Assembly (NCBI RefSeq): GCF_039555335.1
Contig: NC_092628.1
Coordinates: 93,197,782-93,261,781, forward strand
Direction: 5' to 3'
DNA length: 64,000 nucleotides
Source: Amphiura filiformis
Lineage: Eukaryota; Echinodermata; Ophiuroidea; Amphilepidida; Amphiuridae
The position numbers were made by a program, and so were the translations under genes. The notes beneath the pieces were generated by a model that was not told the DNA's origin, made no database searches, and saw only the letters and a program-made list of their open reading frames with translations. Below are positions 1 to 12,215 of the stretch, one piece after another. Position 1 is the stretch's first letter. Every line of letters starts with the position of its first letter.

Positions 1-1320
1 CTATGGGGTCATTTTGAATCCCCACCCCTCCCAAATTGCAAAACGCACAACACCTTACGAGTTTGCATCATACATAATGGTCAGTACGTCCATGTCATCA
101 TCATAAAAAAAAAACATTCTGTGTATACCCATGGTTAGACTATGCCATCTCGATTTTTGATAAATAAAAGCATGTTAATCATGATGAAAGCATTCAGTTG
201 AACTCGAAATTATACTGATATTTATTACATCAAAATACTAGTTTATATAATTATATTAGTGACAGTAAAAGTAAAGTGTACGTAGGCTTATATTATTGAA
301 TGCAACATATATCATAATGTCATAATTGTATAGGCACTTCAATACTGAACAATTCTGATTTTAGAATCTGCCAGTTTATTAATCGCGAAATTCCAGGTTA
401 AAAAATCGACTATGGACTTTCAATTTTAAACGGGATTTTGAACGGGCAAAACACTCACACTGTCAATCATACTTGTTTATCAATCAAATCAAATTTAACC
501 GCAAGCAAATACAAGACGCGCTCATGCACTTACTGACGCGTTCATGCAATTGCACAACACAAAGGCCGCATACTTGTGTAACATGTACTAGTAGTTATTA
601 ATGGTAATGACAGGTATCCAGTGGATTTAAACCATAACAAGATCTGGGCGACCAATCACAAGCCAGATCCATTTAAAGATGCATTACATCATGGCCAATT
701 TTAGTAGGCCAGATTTCCGACAATCTCATCCATAGAGGCTCATAGACAGCCGTGTTAAGCATGTAAACCGCAATCCAAAGTCAGTAGTCCACTTGGGAAG
801 CCAACAAACAGAGGCAGTAGGGTGACTGAAAAGATCAAATGTGAAAATCTATCCATTGTGCACACATTAATTAAATCATAGTTTTAAGCTTAAATACAAT
901 ATCCAGAGTATGCACAATGGGTAAGTGGACTACGGGGTAGTCTAACTCATGGTATACCTGACGCCGGCAACTAGACTACTAGTATCACATCTTTCCTGCT
1001 CAAGCAAATCTAATCCTGTAATATAGAACAGGTGATCATGGTTTACATGGTTTGTTATGGTTGGGATTAGCGTCCGATCTCTGTAAGTGAAGCATATTGA
1101 TATTCAGGAAGAATCGATCAGGGCGCTAGCTTTATTGTCCTATGAGATGTAGTGCGAACTGCTCAGCTGATTGTTCATTTAGTATCATACTCTATTAGGG
1201 AAAGATAAACACTATTCAAAATATCAATAGACAAGAAAAAGGGATTTTGAGATTAGTAATTGAGTAGGTAGATGAATAGGCATGATTTAAGAGAAGGTTC
1301 TTTCCAAAACCCACTCGTAA
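1..1320. repeat. Dispersed repeat segment, copy 1 (further copies near 17.7-18.6 kb and 27.5-28.6 kb)
   Basis: Long stretches recur at 17707-18595 in the same orientation: the opening around CTATGGGGTCATTTTGAA, the A-rich run after CATCATCATA, the CCGGCAACTAGACT stretch, and the run through GGAAAGATAAACACTATTC. The part at about 180-945 recurs at 27496-28605. Copies differ by substitutions and small gaps, so these are old interspersed copies. No coding potential is visible. The left end lies at or beyond the window edge, so the element's true border and class are unknown. Confidence 0.8.
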
Positions 1321-2511
1321 TGATTAACTTTGAAGTGTCATTTGGCATATTTATAGGGAAAAACATCATTTTCTTTATTTTTATATCATTGTAAAAAAAA
1401 GTGTTTGATGTTTTTTGATTTTTTGGGTCGGTCGTGTCTGGGCCTAATACTAAATTTAGAATGTGCATTGTGACGTGTAACGCGAGTCACAGTCATTCGT
1501 TTGTCACTAAATGTTTTTGTTTAGTTTTATTTACAGGAGACTGACTATCCTTGTAACTCGAGAAACGTGGAATTATTCGCCTTGCTTGAATTTAAACTCA
1601 ATGTTGTCATATAAAAAATATGGCGCTACCCATAAAAATGAAAAATGTGAAATAAATTCCACGATGTCTTCACTACGGGTAACTTTTAATGATTTCCCTT
1701 AGTATAATGTGTTTTTGTTTATTTAACATATGAAAGCTAATCTGATGATCAATAACGTTCTCTTTAGTATTTTTTCTTAGTAGTATGTATTTTTGTTTAT
1801 CTTAAATATGAAAGCTAATCTGATGATCAATAAAGTTCTGCTTTAAATAATGTCCTTTCAAGTGGACTTGCCATCTACGTATAATATGATTAGTGCTTAT
1901 TTTGTTTATGTAGCCTATACAGATCAAATAGAATATTTGATTCAGTAAAGTAAATAGGCTACTTTTACTTTATACATATATTTTATGCATTATCTTACTT
2001 GTTTTTGTTAAATAAATAAATTTTGGTAAATATATGAAGATGTATAAATACGACCACTCTTCATTTACATGTAGTGATCTACATTCTGCAATTTAGATCG
2101 GGAGACAAGTCAGGTATGATAAGCGTAAAACCTGGCCATAAAGTTTGGTCGAATTTGGTCAACTGTGCAGGGTTTAGAGACCTACCGCCTCTTGGCCGAC
2201 GTGCATAAACTCATGGTCGCGTTCAATTATCTTGACTAATATACTTGGTAAATTTACCGTCATCAGCTTCAACAATGTTATAGTCATTTCTCCAATATAT
2301 GGTCACCTCCTTTCGAGCCTCCTACCATATGATAATATCTGGAAGTAGAGGCACATTTAGCATGTTTAGAATTAGCCTATGTAAATGAACTATGGAAGTA
2401 CTCCATCCTTAGGCCTTCAGTCCTATGTACAAAGAGCCAATATCTGTCACGTATCTCGCAGTAAATTTCGGAAAGAGTAGGGTGTTAACCCCTGACTGTG
2501 CCAATCCATCC
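1321..2511. other. Non-coding stretch with one two-copy tandem repeat
   Basis: I see no gene. Around 1700-1850 a unit of about 75-80 bases, containing GAAAGCTAATCTGATGATCA, occurs twice in tandem with small differences. The rest is AT-rich sequence without recognisable coding or RNA structure. Confidence 0.5.
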
Positions 2512-2893
2512 AAGTATTAAGTTAGCTCAATCTATAAGGCGTTCGACTATGGTGCGAGAGGTTGCGGGTTCGAACCCTGGCGGTGCCTAGTACGCTCTCG
2601 TGGAAAAATTCAGTTAGCTTGAAATTCCCCTGGAAAAGGAACTTACTGCTAATTTGTAACCCGTATGAAACGCGGGGAGCTGATCCTGGTTGCGATGGTT
2701 ATTTGTGGAATGCCTAGGGTGTGCGCTCTTAAAGCAGCAACGTCCCTGAATTGTGTTTAATGGCTTGTGGAATGATGTGGGCCGTAGTGGTCAGCGACAA
2801 CCTGTAAAGTGTGCTGAGGCTTGTGGATCAACGTCTAGACGTCGTGCCTGTGCGTAGCGCACTATAAATCACTGCGCCTTTTTCAGTGCTCTC
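2512..2893 (+). mobile_element. tRNA-derived SINE
   Basis: The head keeps RNA polymerase III internal promoter elements: an A-box-like TTAGCTCAATCTATAAGG at about 2522 and a B-box GGTTCGAACCC at about 2567. It is followed by a tRNA-unrelated body of about 280 bases. The end reads GTAGCGCACTATAAATCAC, resembling the tails of SINEs mobilised by L2/CR1-type LINEs. The anticodon arm is not intact, so this is not a tRNA gene. Borders are approximate, and no target-site duplication was identified. Confidence 0.6.
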
Positions 2894-3640
2894 GGATATA
2901 CAATCTCCTATAGATATTGACGTGCATGCATAAAGGATGTGAACTGATTTTGATGTTTTAAATACACAGCGGCGCTTTGAGTAAAGTGGTGTTTACATGC
3001 AAGTTAGATATTGTTGTTGTTGAGTTTTTGAGGTATCAATTACATGTGTGTGTGGTGTGTTGTTGGTTTGATTGTTCCCGTTTTTCTTTGTTTGATTAGA
3101 ACTTTTAAACATCACTGTAAACTAAAGAAGAGTTGATACTTTTTCTTGTTATTATTGGTGGTGCTGCAAGTTGATTCATCATTCTTTTTTTAATAAGATG
3201 AATAACCAAATAAAATTACACAGGAATTACCATGGTGAGGTGATACGAGTTGATACTTTTATATAACCTGCATAACAAATTAGCAGTTATGTCAATAAAA
3301 ATGACAGATTAAAAAAAAAATACTTGATTCTCCCGAAGTGTCCCGGGGTAACTGACTGTTCTTTAGTGGGAAAGTGTATGATAATTGGAATCGTGAACCA
3401 GGTATTTCAATAGCTTTCAATAGTATTTGTCGTGTAACTGTTTAAAAAAAGAAGCGAGTTTCCCGTAATGTGTGACCATAACGTGAAATGTAGTTGATGC
3501 TTTGCGTAGGTAGCTTATATAAGCATTGTTAAGGGCCAGTACTAAATTATATATTCCACATATCATACAAGAACGAAATTCGGTTAATGAAGTCCGTAGC
3601 GGAGATAACATCATGACTATTACTTAGTTGGAGTGGTAAG
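2894..3640. other. No gene seen
   Basis: AT-rich sequence with short homopolymer runs. I recognise no coding region, RNA gene or transposon end here. Confidence 0.4.
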
Positions 3641-5190
3641 TGAGCCTTGTTTAAAATATGATATTATTAGATAATAAGGTCCATTTTCCTTTATTTCAAA
3701 TATTTATGTCGAAATTAGGACTTGCTTTCAATAATACAAAGGAAATGCGGGTATGCAATACACATAGTATTTGAAGACAAGAAATCTTTGACACCATGTT
3801 TCTTACCCTCCATTACTGCACATCTATCTGTTAGAATTCAATATTACATGTATTTGAATATAATTCTAATGCTTAGAGTGGGTCACACAGCAGAATTTCA
3901 CACCACCCTACTTAGCAAAAGGCGTACATTAAATAAATTATGATACCATTTTTTTATAACGAAATGGTAAACGAAATATACCAGCTTATACTGAAGGTGA
4001 TATACGCTTTAAACCCACCCATCCCCATAACTTAACCATGCCTACACACTAGCCATGCCCCGTCTACATGCCATGAATATCGCCCACTATAAGACCTGAG
4101 AATAAATTTGAATAACAATACGCTATTTAAATAACAGTACGGCTCATGCTAATTTCCCATTGCCGCTTCCAGATAATTGTTCCATGATACAGCCCAGATT
4201 TCCACTAAATGGTGAACAACCAGTAACAATAACAAAACTTGCGCAACTATGGCAATTAAACAAGAAGCATGCCATTCAAATCATCCGCCAAGGTAACGTT
4301 GATGAGAATCTCCCTGTGCTAATTGAATTGAGGATGTGCAGGAATTTTACACAAACAAAGGCTGATCAACTGATAATTTAGTAAAACCAGTCACAGAAAT
4401 AATACAAACTCTAAAACCTCTACCTACCAAAAGCCCATCCGGACCTAATCGCATTTTATATGGCGACACACAGCGTCATCATCCCTATATCTTCGTGTCA
4501 AAAATTGCCGTGATAGTACGGCGAATCCTCTCGTTTATCAACAGCAACGCATGGCGATTTTGTTCGAGATAGGCCGAGCGACTCAGGCTAAGCATACCAT
4601 TTACACAATATGACTATCATATGAGATACCGGTACCACAGAGTTTCTATTCTACACATTATTACGATTTGCGCATGCTCAGTACTCCATATGATGTTGCT
4701 ATTACAAGAAAATTCGATTTGTTGTCAGGTAAAACCCAGGTTTTGTTTCGAATACACTAACTTGAAATGCAATACACTAATTAGCGGCGGTTGCTGTTTA
4801 CTGTGGATATATTTTACTGCATTTTATCCGTAACGATTTTAAATCGTTCATCAAAATTGTGATATATTTTACTGTTTGAGAATTACAATTATATAAAGGA
4901 ACACGTTTAGCCCATTCAGCTAAGATCCAGGTGCTTGTATAGAATATTAAATCACAAGTCTATAACACAATGCATATGTAAACCTTCTTTATCTGTGTCA
5001 ATAATAGAATATTGATTTCAATAGAATTGAATACATTTTGAGTTTGTACTTTACCACTGAGCGATCTAGCGATCGATTTCTAGCCAATCAGATAGGACTC
5101 CTTTTCTAGCGTTCGGTGAAATACCAATCGCCCGTCGCTCACCAACGGAGTATGGAAAAATATTTATAATACAGGGTGTTGACACTGTGC
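3641..5190. repeat. Dispersed repeat pieces shared with 15.8-16.3, 19.2-19.6, 55.0-55.3 and 57.1-58.8 kb
   Basis: Several blocks recur. About 3715-3800 (around GAAATTAGGACTTG) matches 16200-16300 and, inverted, about 58300-58440. About 3945-4165 (around AACAATACGCTATTTAAATA) matches 19330-19580 and, inverted, 57100-57330. About 4755-5180 (around ACACTAATTAGCGGC) matches 55045-55270. The pieces look like parts of one or more larger lineage-specific repeats. Short open frames here have no recognisable domains. Confidence 0.65.
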
Positions 5191-5247
5191 GACATCAAAG
5201 TCATGTTTAGCGCAGTTTGTATCACAGCTTGTGTCAATTTATAATAC

Positions 5248-5484
5248 CTGCAGTACAAGCTGTATCAAAATGAATGGTACCCATCAATTTTCGTCGATAT
5301 TGATGAGCCTGACACATCAAAATTCAACATAAGATCCAAATAATTTGTAGATTAGTTGTAAAACAAGTCATAAACTATACATTCTGGGCAATTCAAGCGT
5401 ATCCAATGTTGTATTCGGAAGAGGCAGGCTTTTCAAACAACATCAAAATTGATGGGTACCAATCATTTTGATACACCCTGCATT
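5248..5484. mobile_element. MITE with about 30-base terminal inverted repeats
   Basis: The left end GTATCAAAATGAATGGTACC and the right end, read on the other strand as GTATCAAAATGATTGGTACC, are near-perfect inverted repeats that continue into CATCAATTTT. The interior of about 170 bases has no coding potential, so this is a non-autonomous DNA transposon. The family is not certain. Confidence 0.75.
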
Positions 5485-5487
5485 GAT

Positions 5488-6312
5488 AAACAATGTTCAC
5501 ATAACAAAACCAAATTTTACTCACTAGTTTGGCGGTTTCGCTATTCATGCTTTTCATGGACGAAATATTGATTGATGATCACTTTTTCCGGTTGGACGAA
5601 TTCCGAAAGAGGGTGTAGAATTGTCACCAGTAGAGGATCATATGTACGTAACTTAGATGGTGGGCCCCGTCGTTCCTTTTCATGACGTTGGGTCCTCTTC
5701 TCCATGTGGACTCCTTGACGGCTATGAAGCCTAACACTAGTCTCAGGAAACGTGTGGTCCATCCAAAGGACAAAATAGATCCTATTAACAGCACGGATTG
5801 TGTATATGAAATACCTTGCACTACTCTTTGTAATCAAACATATGTCGGTGAGCCGGAAGAAAATTTGCAACTCGTCTCAAAGAACATAAAAAAGAAATTA
5901 GGGTGGAAAAGACAAAACAAAATTACACGCGACTGACACGGAAACAGTCGGAAACAGAACAATCAATATCAGCCATAGCAGACCACGCAGTACATGTACA
6001 GAAAAATCATGTTATAGACTGCAACAATTCAAAAATACTTGGCAAGGAGTGTAACGCAAATATAAGACGCATCAAAGAGTCCATATGGATTCGGAGAAGA
6101 GGACCCAAACGTCATGAACAGGGACGACGGGCCTACCGTTTAAGTCACGTATATGATCTCCTACTGAGTGACAATTCCTTTGTGGTTTGAATTCGTCCAA
6201 CCGGAAGAAGTGACCATCAATCAATATTCTGATGATGCTTTTCGTCCATGAAAAATGAAATCGTCAAATTAATGAGTAAAATTTGGTTTTGTTTAATGAA
6301 CATTGTTTATCT
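5488..6312 (+). mobile_element. Penelope-like GIY-YIG fragment inside an inverted repeat
   Basis: The plus-strand middle encodes two pieces of a GIY-YIG nuclease of the Penelope-like retroelement type. About 5750-5870 reads DCVYEIPCTTLCNQTYVGE (the GIY-YIG half), and about 5970-6170 reads the C-terminal half with SAIADHAVHVQKNHVIDC, ESIWIRR and YRLSHVYDLL. The two are in different frames, so the gene is broken and only the nuclease end remains, with no reverse transcriptase. The flanks are an inverted repeat: 5488-5720 is the reverse complement of about 6070-6312, so the 3' end of the element is present twice, head to head. Penelope-like elements are known for direct or inverted partial terminal copies. 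A degenerate hammerhead-like motif follows the nuclease. Confidence 0.75.
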
Positions 6313-6584
6313 ATTTATCTGCAAACCTGGTGAATCTATTCAGTGACCTGCACAGAATTGTAATAAATAAATGCGATTGATTGATATCATGGTCATGTGA
6401 AAAACAACAGAACTTATCGTTTGAATTTCAAGGGCAAAGAATGCATCAGATAAAATTAATAGCTGGATGACCATGACATTTGTTTTGTTATTGGAAGGAT
6501 TATCAGCTATTATCGTAGTGCAAGTGAGATGTCATCTCTTTATACAATGTTATATAATATAGATAATATCTAGTGTATAAGCAA

Positions 6585-7076
6585 GCATCTCCAAAATAAT
6601 GAATTAACTGTTTTTGGAGAATGTCATACCTCATTGCACGTGGATCGTGCCATATCGCTCACACAGCACTAACTGCCCATACATTTGAATGTAAAACTTT
6701 CGAGAACAAAAAAAGTACTCACTAAACACATATTTGAATTGTTATTTTTGGAAAGGGGCTGAAATCCATCCGACCGTGTCCAAAAATATTTCAAGTTCTC
6801 ATGACTTATATTGTGGAGGTTGGTGACCTGCGACCAGCATCTACTGGTCTTCAATGCAGACTGATGTTGGTTATGATGGTAGACCGGATGAATGGATATT
6901 TTATCCCATTTTGCTTGCTATATTTAATATTTTGTAAATTTTGTTTGTTTGTGTCGAAACGTACCTCGGGAAATAAAGCTTTGCCAGTCACTGCATAGCA
7001 CGACCTTGGCCATTGTTCTGCTTTGATGTATGACGTCATTCTCCAAAAACGTTTAATATCTATTTTGGAGATGACA
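6585..7076. mobile_element. MITE with about 40-base terminal inverted repeats
   Basis: The left end has ATCTCCAAAATA and TTTTTGGAGAATG; the right end is their reverse complement (CATTCTCCAAAAACG, then TATTTTGGAGAT). The interior of about 410 bases carries no recognisable domain. The overlapping short open frames are unsupported. Confidence 0.7.
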
Positions 7077-7268
7077 TGTATTAATTATTGTATTTCGTAT
7101 TCCCCCACTTGTTTGATTTCGCTTGTTTCAGACGCAATCAGCCACAAATACCGGATTACTTATGACTAGGGTTGGGACAGTCGGCTTCGGGTTAGGGATA
7201 GGAAGTGTACTAGTGAACAAACGTAGGGCTACCACGTATATGCTTTTGTCATTCAGTAGACATTTAAT

Positions 7269-7698
7269 AATTGTGACGTGTCATGTCAAAAGGAGACACT
7301 TTTGGGCAGGATCGTAAATGGAGAAATAGCCAAAAATCTGCCCGAGGGTGATTTTTTCACAATTTGAGTTTGTTGCGAATTTGTAATGTTATTAATGTTT
7401 AAAATATTGTCTGTGAGTTTCAGACCGGAATATAACTGGCATCTTGTATTTTTTGAGACATTTTTCAAGGTAATTCCTACTCTCAACATTGTCAATAATA
7501 TTTTTAAAGGCCAATATCTCAATTTCCAATTTTGTACTACCATAAATTACGAATTCAATATCTTCGCTTAGGAATGTCCAATTTCTTTGGGGAAAACGGC
7601 GTTGTGGAGCAAAATATCTTTATATTTAAGATATGTAAAAACCTCAAGATTGATAACCTGCCCAAAAGTGTCTCCTTTTGACATGACACGTCACAATT
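7269..7698. mobile_element. MITE with about 42-base near-perfect terminal inverted repeats
   Basis: The left arm begins AATTGTGACGTGTCATGTC and runs through AAAAGGAGACACTTTTGGG. The right arm at about 7658-7698 is its reverse complement with essentially no mismatch. The internal region of about 350 bases is AT-rich and non-coding. The high arm identity suggests a fairly young or recently homogenised insertion. Confidence 0.85.
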
Positions 7699-8046
7699 GG
7701 TTAATAGCCAAATAATAATTCCGTACCGGAGTATTGTAACCGTGCTGATTGCGTATGTAGTAGAAACGGCAATTATGTGTTACCTCGCGTCGGCGTTAAC
7801 TGTGCGTCGCGCGTTGGTAATGGTTCGACGTATTACATGGTCTGACGGTAGTCAGATGACTGAAAACTAACTAGAACTGTAAAAGCATGACTGGACACGT
7901 TTGGAGCATTATAACTTGATTATTTTAGGATTGTGGTGTTATTCAGTTATTCATTTATATTAAATCCTTGTGTACTGAATGATCAATTGGTTCCCCTCTC
8001 GTAAACCAGTGATATTTTTTGTATTGCATGAACAAACAGGGGGTAA

Positions 8047-8508
8047 CTAATAGTCCCCCCCCCAACTCAACACAAAAGTTGACAACCATGAGAGTTACCA
8101 AATCTTTCAAAGGTCCCCTTTGCAATGATTTTTCATCAAATTCATCCCCCTTTTTCATGCAAAATCGAGGACAAAATTTGGCCAAAAACAACCCCTTTTT
8201 GTGGTTTTTAATGGCCAGAATTTTAAACACCCCTTATCAATGATTAGAATTTTAAACATCCCTTATCAATGACACTAAATATTGACATAAAATTTCCCTT
8301 TTATCCAAATTTCGCGGACAGTGTAAATTAAATACCCCTATTTTGCTGATTTCACTGTCAAATTTCACGGACAGTGTAAATTAAATACCCCCTATTTTGC
8401 CAATTTCGCGGTCCTTGCTACTGGTAAATAAATAACCCCTTTTCTGCGCAATTTGGTAATTCTCATGGTTGTCAAATTTTGTGTTGAGTTGGGGGGCCGG
8501 GCTAATAG
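8047..8508. mobile_element. MITE with about 50-base terminal inverted repeats and internal tandem repeats
   Basis: The left arm CCCAACTCAACACAAAAGTT continues through GACAACCATGAGAGTTACC; the right arm at 8453-8508 is its imperfect reverse complement. Inside are two tandem-like duplications: TTTTAAACA-CCCTTATCAATGA occurs twice near 8220-8270, and a GGACAGTGTAAATTAAATAC unit occurs twice near 8320-8390. Open frames on both strands across it are by-products of the repeat. Confidence 0.75.
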
Positions 8509-8699
8509 TACAACAAAATCAAAATAGAAAAAAATATCGCGTCTAATAATTGTGTTTTATAAACGTTAAGAATATGAGTGTTGTGTTAAAACATAATTGG
8601 GAAAATCGAAATCGTCACAAAATTCACCAATTGCTTAAAAGCGTGTTGTAAATTACAAAAATGGCGGAGTCACGTATAAGCCATGTCACGTTCCATGTT

Positions 8700-9004
8700 C
8701 ATTGCTATAAGCTGTGCCATCTATAAAGATTAGCTACCCGCAGAGACACTTTTATTATCTAATTCTGACAACTATATACTCCAAGCTTGATAAGGTACAC
8801 CTCAAAGGAAATATACGAGGGCGTTTTAACCGACAATTTAACTTGGTCGCTTGTTGCCGTAGCTACATATAGTACGCCAAGTTGTATAAATATTTTATCA
8901 TAATTATCTGAATGTATTGTCGTTCTATATATATGGTAACTCCGAACTAGTATCAAAACTATTGGTCAGTTGTTAGCGCTTATATCATATGTGCTTATAA
9001 CATC
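8700..9004 (+). promoter_or_regulatory. Conserved upstream block of receptor gene 1 (candidate promoter and 5' UTR)
   Basis: This stretch aligns with 39880-40135, the equivalent position before receptor gene 2. Shared pieces include TTAGCTACCC, GATAAGGTACA, GCGAGGGCGTTT followed by AACCG, TTAACTTG-TCGC-TGTTGC, TATATATGG and the GTTAGCGCTTA / GTTATCGCTTA just before the start codon. Conservation outside coding sequence is explained either by common descent of the whole duplicated unit or by retained promoter function; the sequence alone does not separate these. No transcription start can be fixed. Confidence 0.5.
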
Positions 9005-11010
9005 ATGATGTTGCTATTATCACAAACGTGGTTACGTTTTATCATCCTGTATTGTCTTTTGGGGTTTACCACCTGCTGGGTTCCTAAACTACCTCAAGAT
9101 GCTTGCATTAATTACTATCAACCTGGTGATTTCCTCCTTGGTGGAATATTTCCAGTTGGGTATACCGCAGAGAATGTGATGTGTACCGGTCGTCTTTCCT
9201 CGTGGGGAATATCCACAACTGAGGCAATGGTATACGCCATTGAGCAGATTAATCAACGCAGAGATCTACTTCCCAATGTAACTCTTGGTTTGACATTCGT
9301 GACGGGTGCCGAAATGAAGAAGTAGCCCTATTCCATGCCTCGTCGTTGGCCAGTTTTAAAGGTCCCGAAGAATACCGTACCATCTGCGGATACCATCCTT
9401 CTCCAAATGGGTCTAAACAGGTTGCCGCTATTATTGGTACTGGACGCAGTGCTACTAGTGTCTTCGCTGCAAAGATCAGCAATATATACAGCATACCTCT
9501 CATATCACATTGGGCAAGTTCTGACGAGTTAAGCGATAAGAATAGGTTTCCATCCTTTTTTCGTACACTTCCTGCAGATAGAGCTCAAATTCGAAGTATC
9601 ATAGATATATTGCATCGGTTTCGTTGGCTTTATGTTGGTGTTCTTTATTCCCTAGATGCAGATGGACTTTTATCATCTCAATACTTCAAGACCTCAGCCG
9701 AGCCCGAAATCTGCATCGCATACTCTCAACCAGTAGGTGCCACGGCAACCGCGAATGAACTAGACGATATAGTTGCCACAATCAGCGAATTCAACAAAGC
9801 GTCTGTGATTGTAATGTTTACCAGTAATGAGATATCTACTGCCCTGATGATGAGATTTGATGCCTCACAACTACCATCTAACATTACATTTATATGTACT
9901 ACATACTGCGGCTTTAGGTGGGTTGCTGACGGAATGGGAGCTCGGTCTCTTGGTTCCTTATACCTGAGATACTACACGCCTGCTGACTCTGGATATCAGC
10001 GTTATATGCACAATTTATCGCTTCTAAATAGCACAGAACTGACAAACCCGTGGGTACGAAAACTTTATAACCGTAGTGGTAGTGTACCAACAGCCTCTTC
10101 TAATGCAATTAATGTCATTAAAGCAGTTTATGCATTCGCATACGGCTTACATTCTTACATTGAAGTGGAGTGCTCCTCGAATAAGTCATGTGAAATCAAT
10201 CCGGAAACCTTTCTTCGCCACTTATGGAATGTAAGCTTTCCTAGCGTAGATGGCCAATTTGAATTCGATGACGAAGGGAATGCACCTTTAAGTTACACTA
10301 TCTATAATGTACAGGAGAGAGGTCAAGAATATGTGCAGGAGAGTATTGGATCATGGGATCCAAAATATCTACGGTTACAAAGACTTACTTTAAACAAAGA
10401 AAACTTCCAATTTGCTGCTAACGGACACCGTCCATCGCTATGTAAAGATATCTGCCCTGTTGGTTCCATTGAGGTACCCCTCAAAACAAAATGTTGCTGG
10501 GGTTGTCGGAGTTGCCGTCCCGAAGAGATCGTTGTAGATAACACCAAATGCGTTGCATGTCAGTCTACAGAATGGCCAAATGAAGCCAAAAATCAATGCG
10601 TACCGATTATACCTTCTTCTGTGAACTGGAATGAAGCCACAGTCGTGGTTGTTCTGTTTTTTGCTTCTCTTGGACTCTCTTTAACTTGTCTTGTTACCCT
10701 CGGCTTCTATTTCTTACGAAAACACCCGCTGATTAAGGCAACAAGCCGCGAACTCAGTGCTGTCAATATCGGTGGATTGTTCACAACTTTCATTGCAATC
10801 GTCATATTCCTGTTGCCGCCAACCAACGCATCGTGCATTGTATCTGAGGCGATATTAGCATTGGCATTCACTCTGAACTTTTCGCCAACTTTGTTAAAGG
10901 TTATTAGAATATATCGCATTTTTAAAGCAGGAAGAAAATCAGTTAGGCGTCCAGTGTGGATTGGCCCGAAGCATCAAATGATAATGTGTAGTGTCTTTAT
11001 TGGCATTCAG
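9005..11010 (+). CDS. Class C GPCR (mGluR-like) gene 1, exon 1, one-base frameshift
   Basis: This exon encodes the extracellular and first membrane part of a metabotropic-glutamate-type receptor. ATG 9005 starts a signal peptide (MMLLLSQTWLRFIILYCLLG). The Venus-flytrap ligand-binding domain follows (PGDFLLGGIFPVGY; the strand-helix GTGRSATSVFAAKISNIY; ISHWASSDELSD), then the nine-cysteine linker (CKDICPVGSIEV...CCWGCRSC...CVAC...QCVPI, 10441-10602), then TM1-TM3 and half of TM4. It ends at the splice donor CAG|GTGAGT after 11010. Compared with gene 2, one G is missing at about 9287 (CTTGG versus CTTGGG). The start frame therefore stops at 9325, while the rest stays open in the next frame to the donor. 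It may be a recent pseudogene, a sequencing error, or a real allele. The family call is firm; the ligand is unknown. Confidence 0.85.
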
Positions 11011-11039
11011 GTGAGTGTTACACTTTCTCTATTTTGATA

Positions 11040-12215
11040 GGTTTTATCTGTTTCAAACATGCTATGTATTTTACTTGTATAGATGCGGTGCTGTTTAATA
11101 TGGGATACATGTCTGTCATTTTGGTTGATATGTTTACCAATGACCTGAAATAGGATATTTATTCGTTAAAATTTCACAAAGATCTGATCATTATGTTCCA
11201 TTAAGCGCCCTTTTTAATTATCCACCATTTTAATGGAATATTTTGGCTGTCCGGCACATGTCTTAGAGAGAGAATTCAAAATCACAAACTGAGACAAGGG
11301 ATGACGTTCATTATTCCTGTACAAAAATTCTTGTTGTATTATGCTATTAAAATACACAAGAAAACACACATTCAAAACCGTTTTTATATGAAAATTCTAA
11401 CTGTTGCAACGTGAATACTTGTATATGAATCAACAGTTTTCTATAGATATCTCTGGATATACGAAATGTCAATATGCCAATGCGGGTGCTCCATGATGAT
11501 ACTTTTCAGAATCACACCGCAGTAACCTGATATCAAAGGATGTTTGTAGCGTAAGCCGCAGGCACAATACATATTGGCAAACTGTAATCTTTCAATCATT
11601 CTAGATTTATAGCCTGGAACTCATTTTTTTATACTTTGAAACCATTGTGTTATGTTTATATAGTATAACTATGGAGCCTGCTTGATCCATCACATATGAG
11701 AACATTCATCTAGCCAATTATTTTCACAGATTATTATCCATTAGAAATATAGTAACGTATCTGTGAACAATATTGGCGACATATGTAGTTGGAAAAATTT
11801 TAATAATCTGTGTTGTGATGTTTTATACTTTATAATTAGGGCATGATAAAGGTACCTATAATCCATTATATGCGCAAATGTTTAGCGAGCAGGGACACAT
11901 TATACGGAACGCACCTTGGCTGGCGACATGGAGGAAAACAATGGACATGCATAATCAGCTTTATTGTTTTATACTTTCTAGGCATGTTACAACTTCTAGC
12001 CCCACACATTTTAGAAAGCAACTCCTTAGTATAAGTTGTCTTAATAAAAGTTATTTCTTTCTGACGAAACAAGTCTGAATACGACTTGAAACTATGGGCG
12101 ACACAGATTTGGCATTTTGAACACTTTATCGAAGAATGTGCCAAAATGCCTTTATACAAATTTCTTTTTAGGCGAGAAACGCTTGCACTGGGTTTTGACC
12201 TACATGTTGGTCACA
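11040..12215. other. Intronic sequence, no gene seen
   Basis: AT-rich intron sequence. Short open frames between 11840 and 12215 have no recognisable domain and overlap repetitive sequence. Confidence 0.4.

Noticed and set aside
1745..1830. Hammerhead core at TCTGATGATCAATAA (two copies)
   Set aside because: No stem II or GAA follows; it is part of a simple tandem duplication.
3722..4833. Short open frames of 70-73 codons
   Set aside because: They lie in dispersed non-coding repeats shared with other parts of the window.
7955..8243. Overlapping open frames on both strands
   Set aside because: They lie inside a MITE and its internal repeats.
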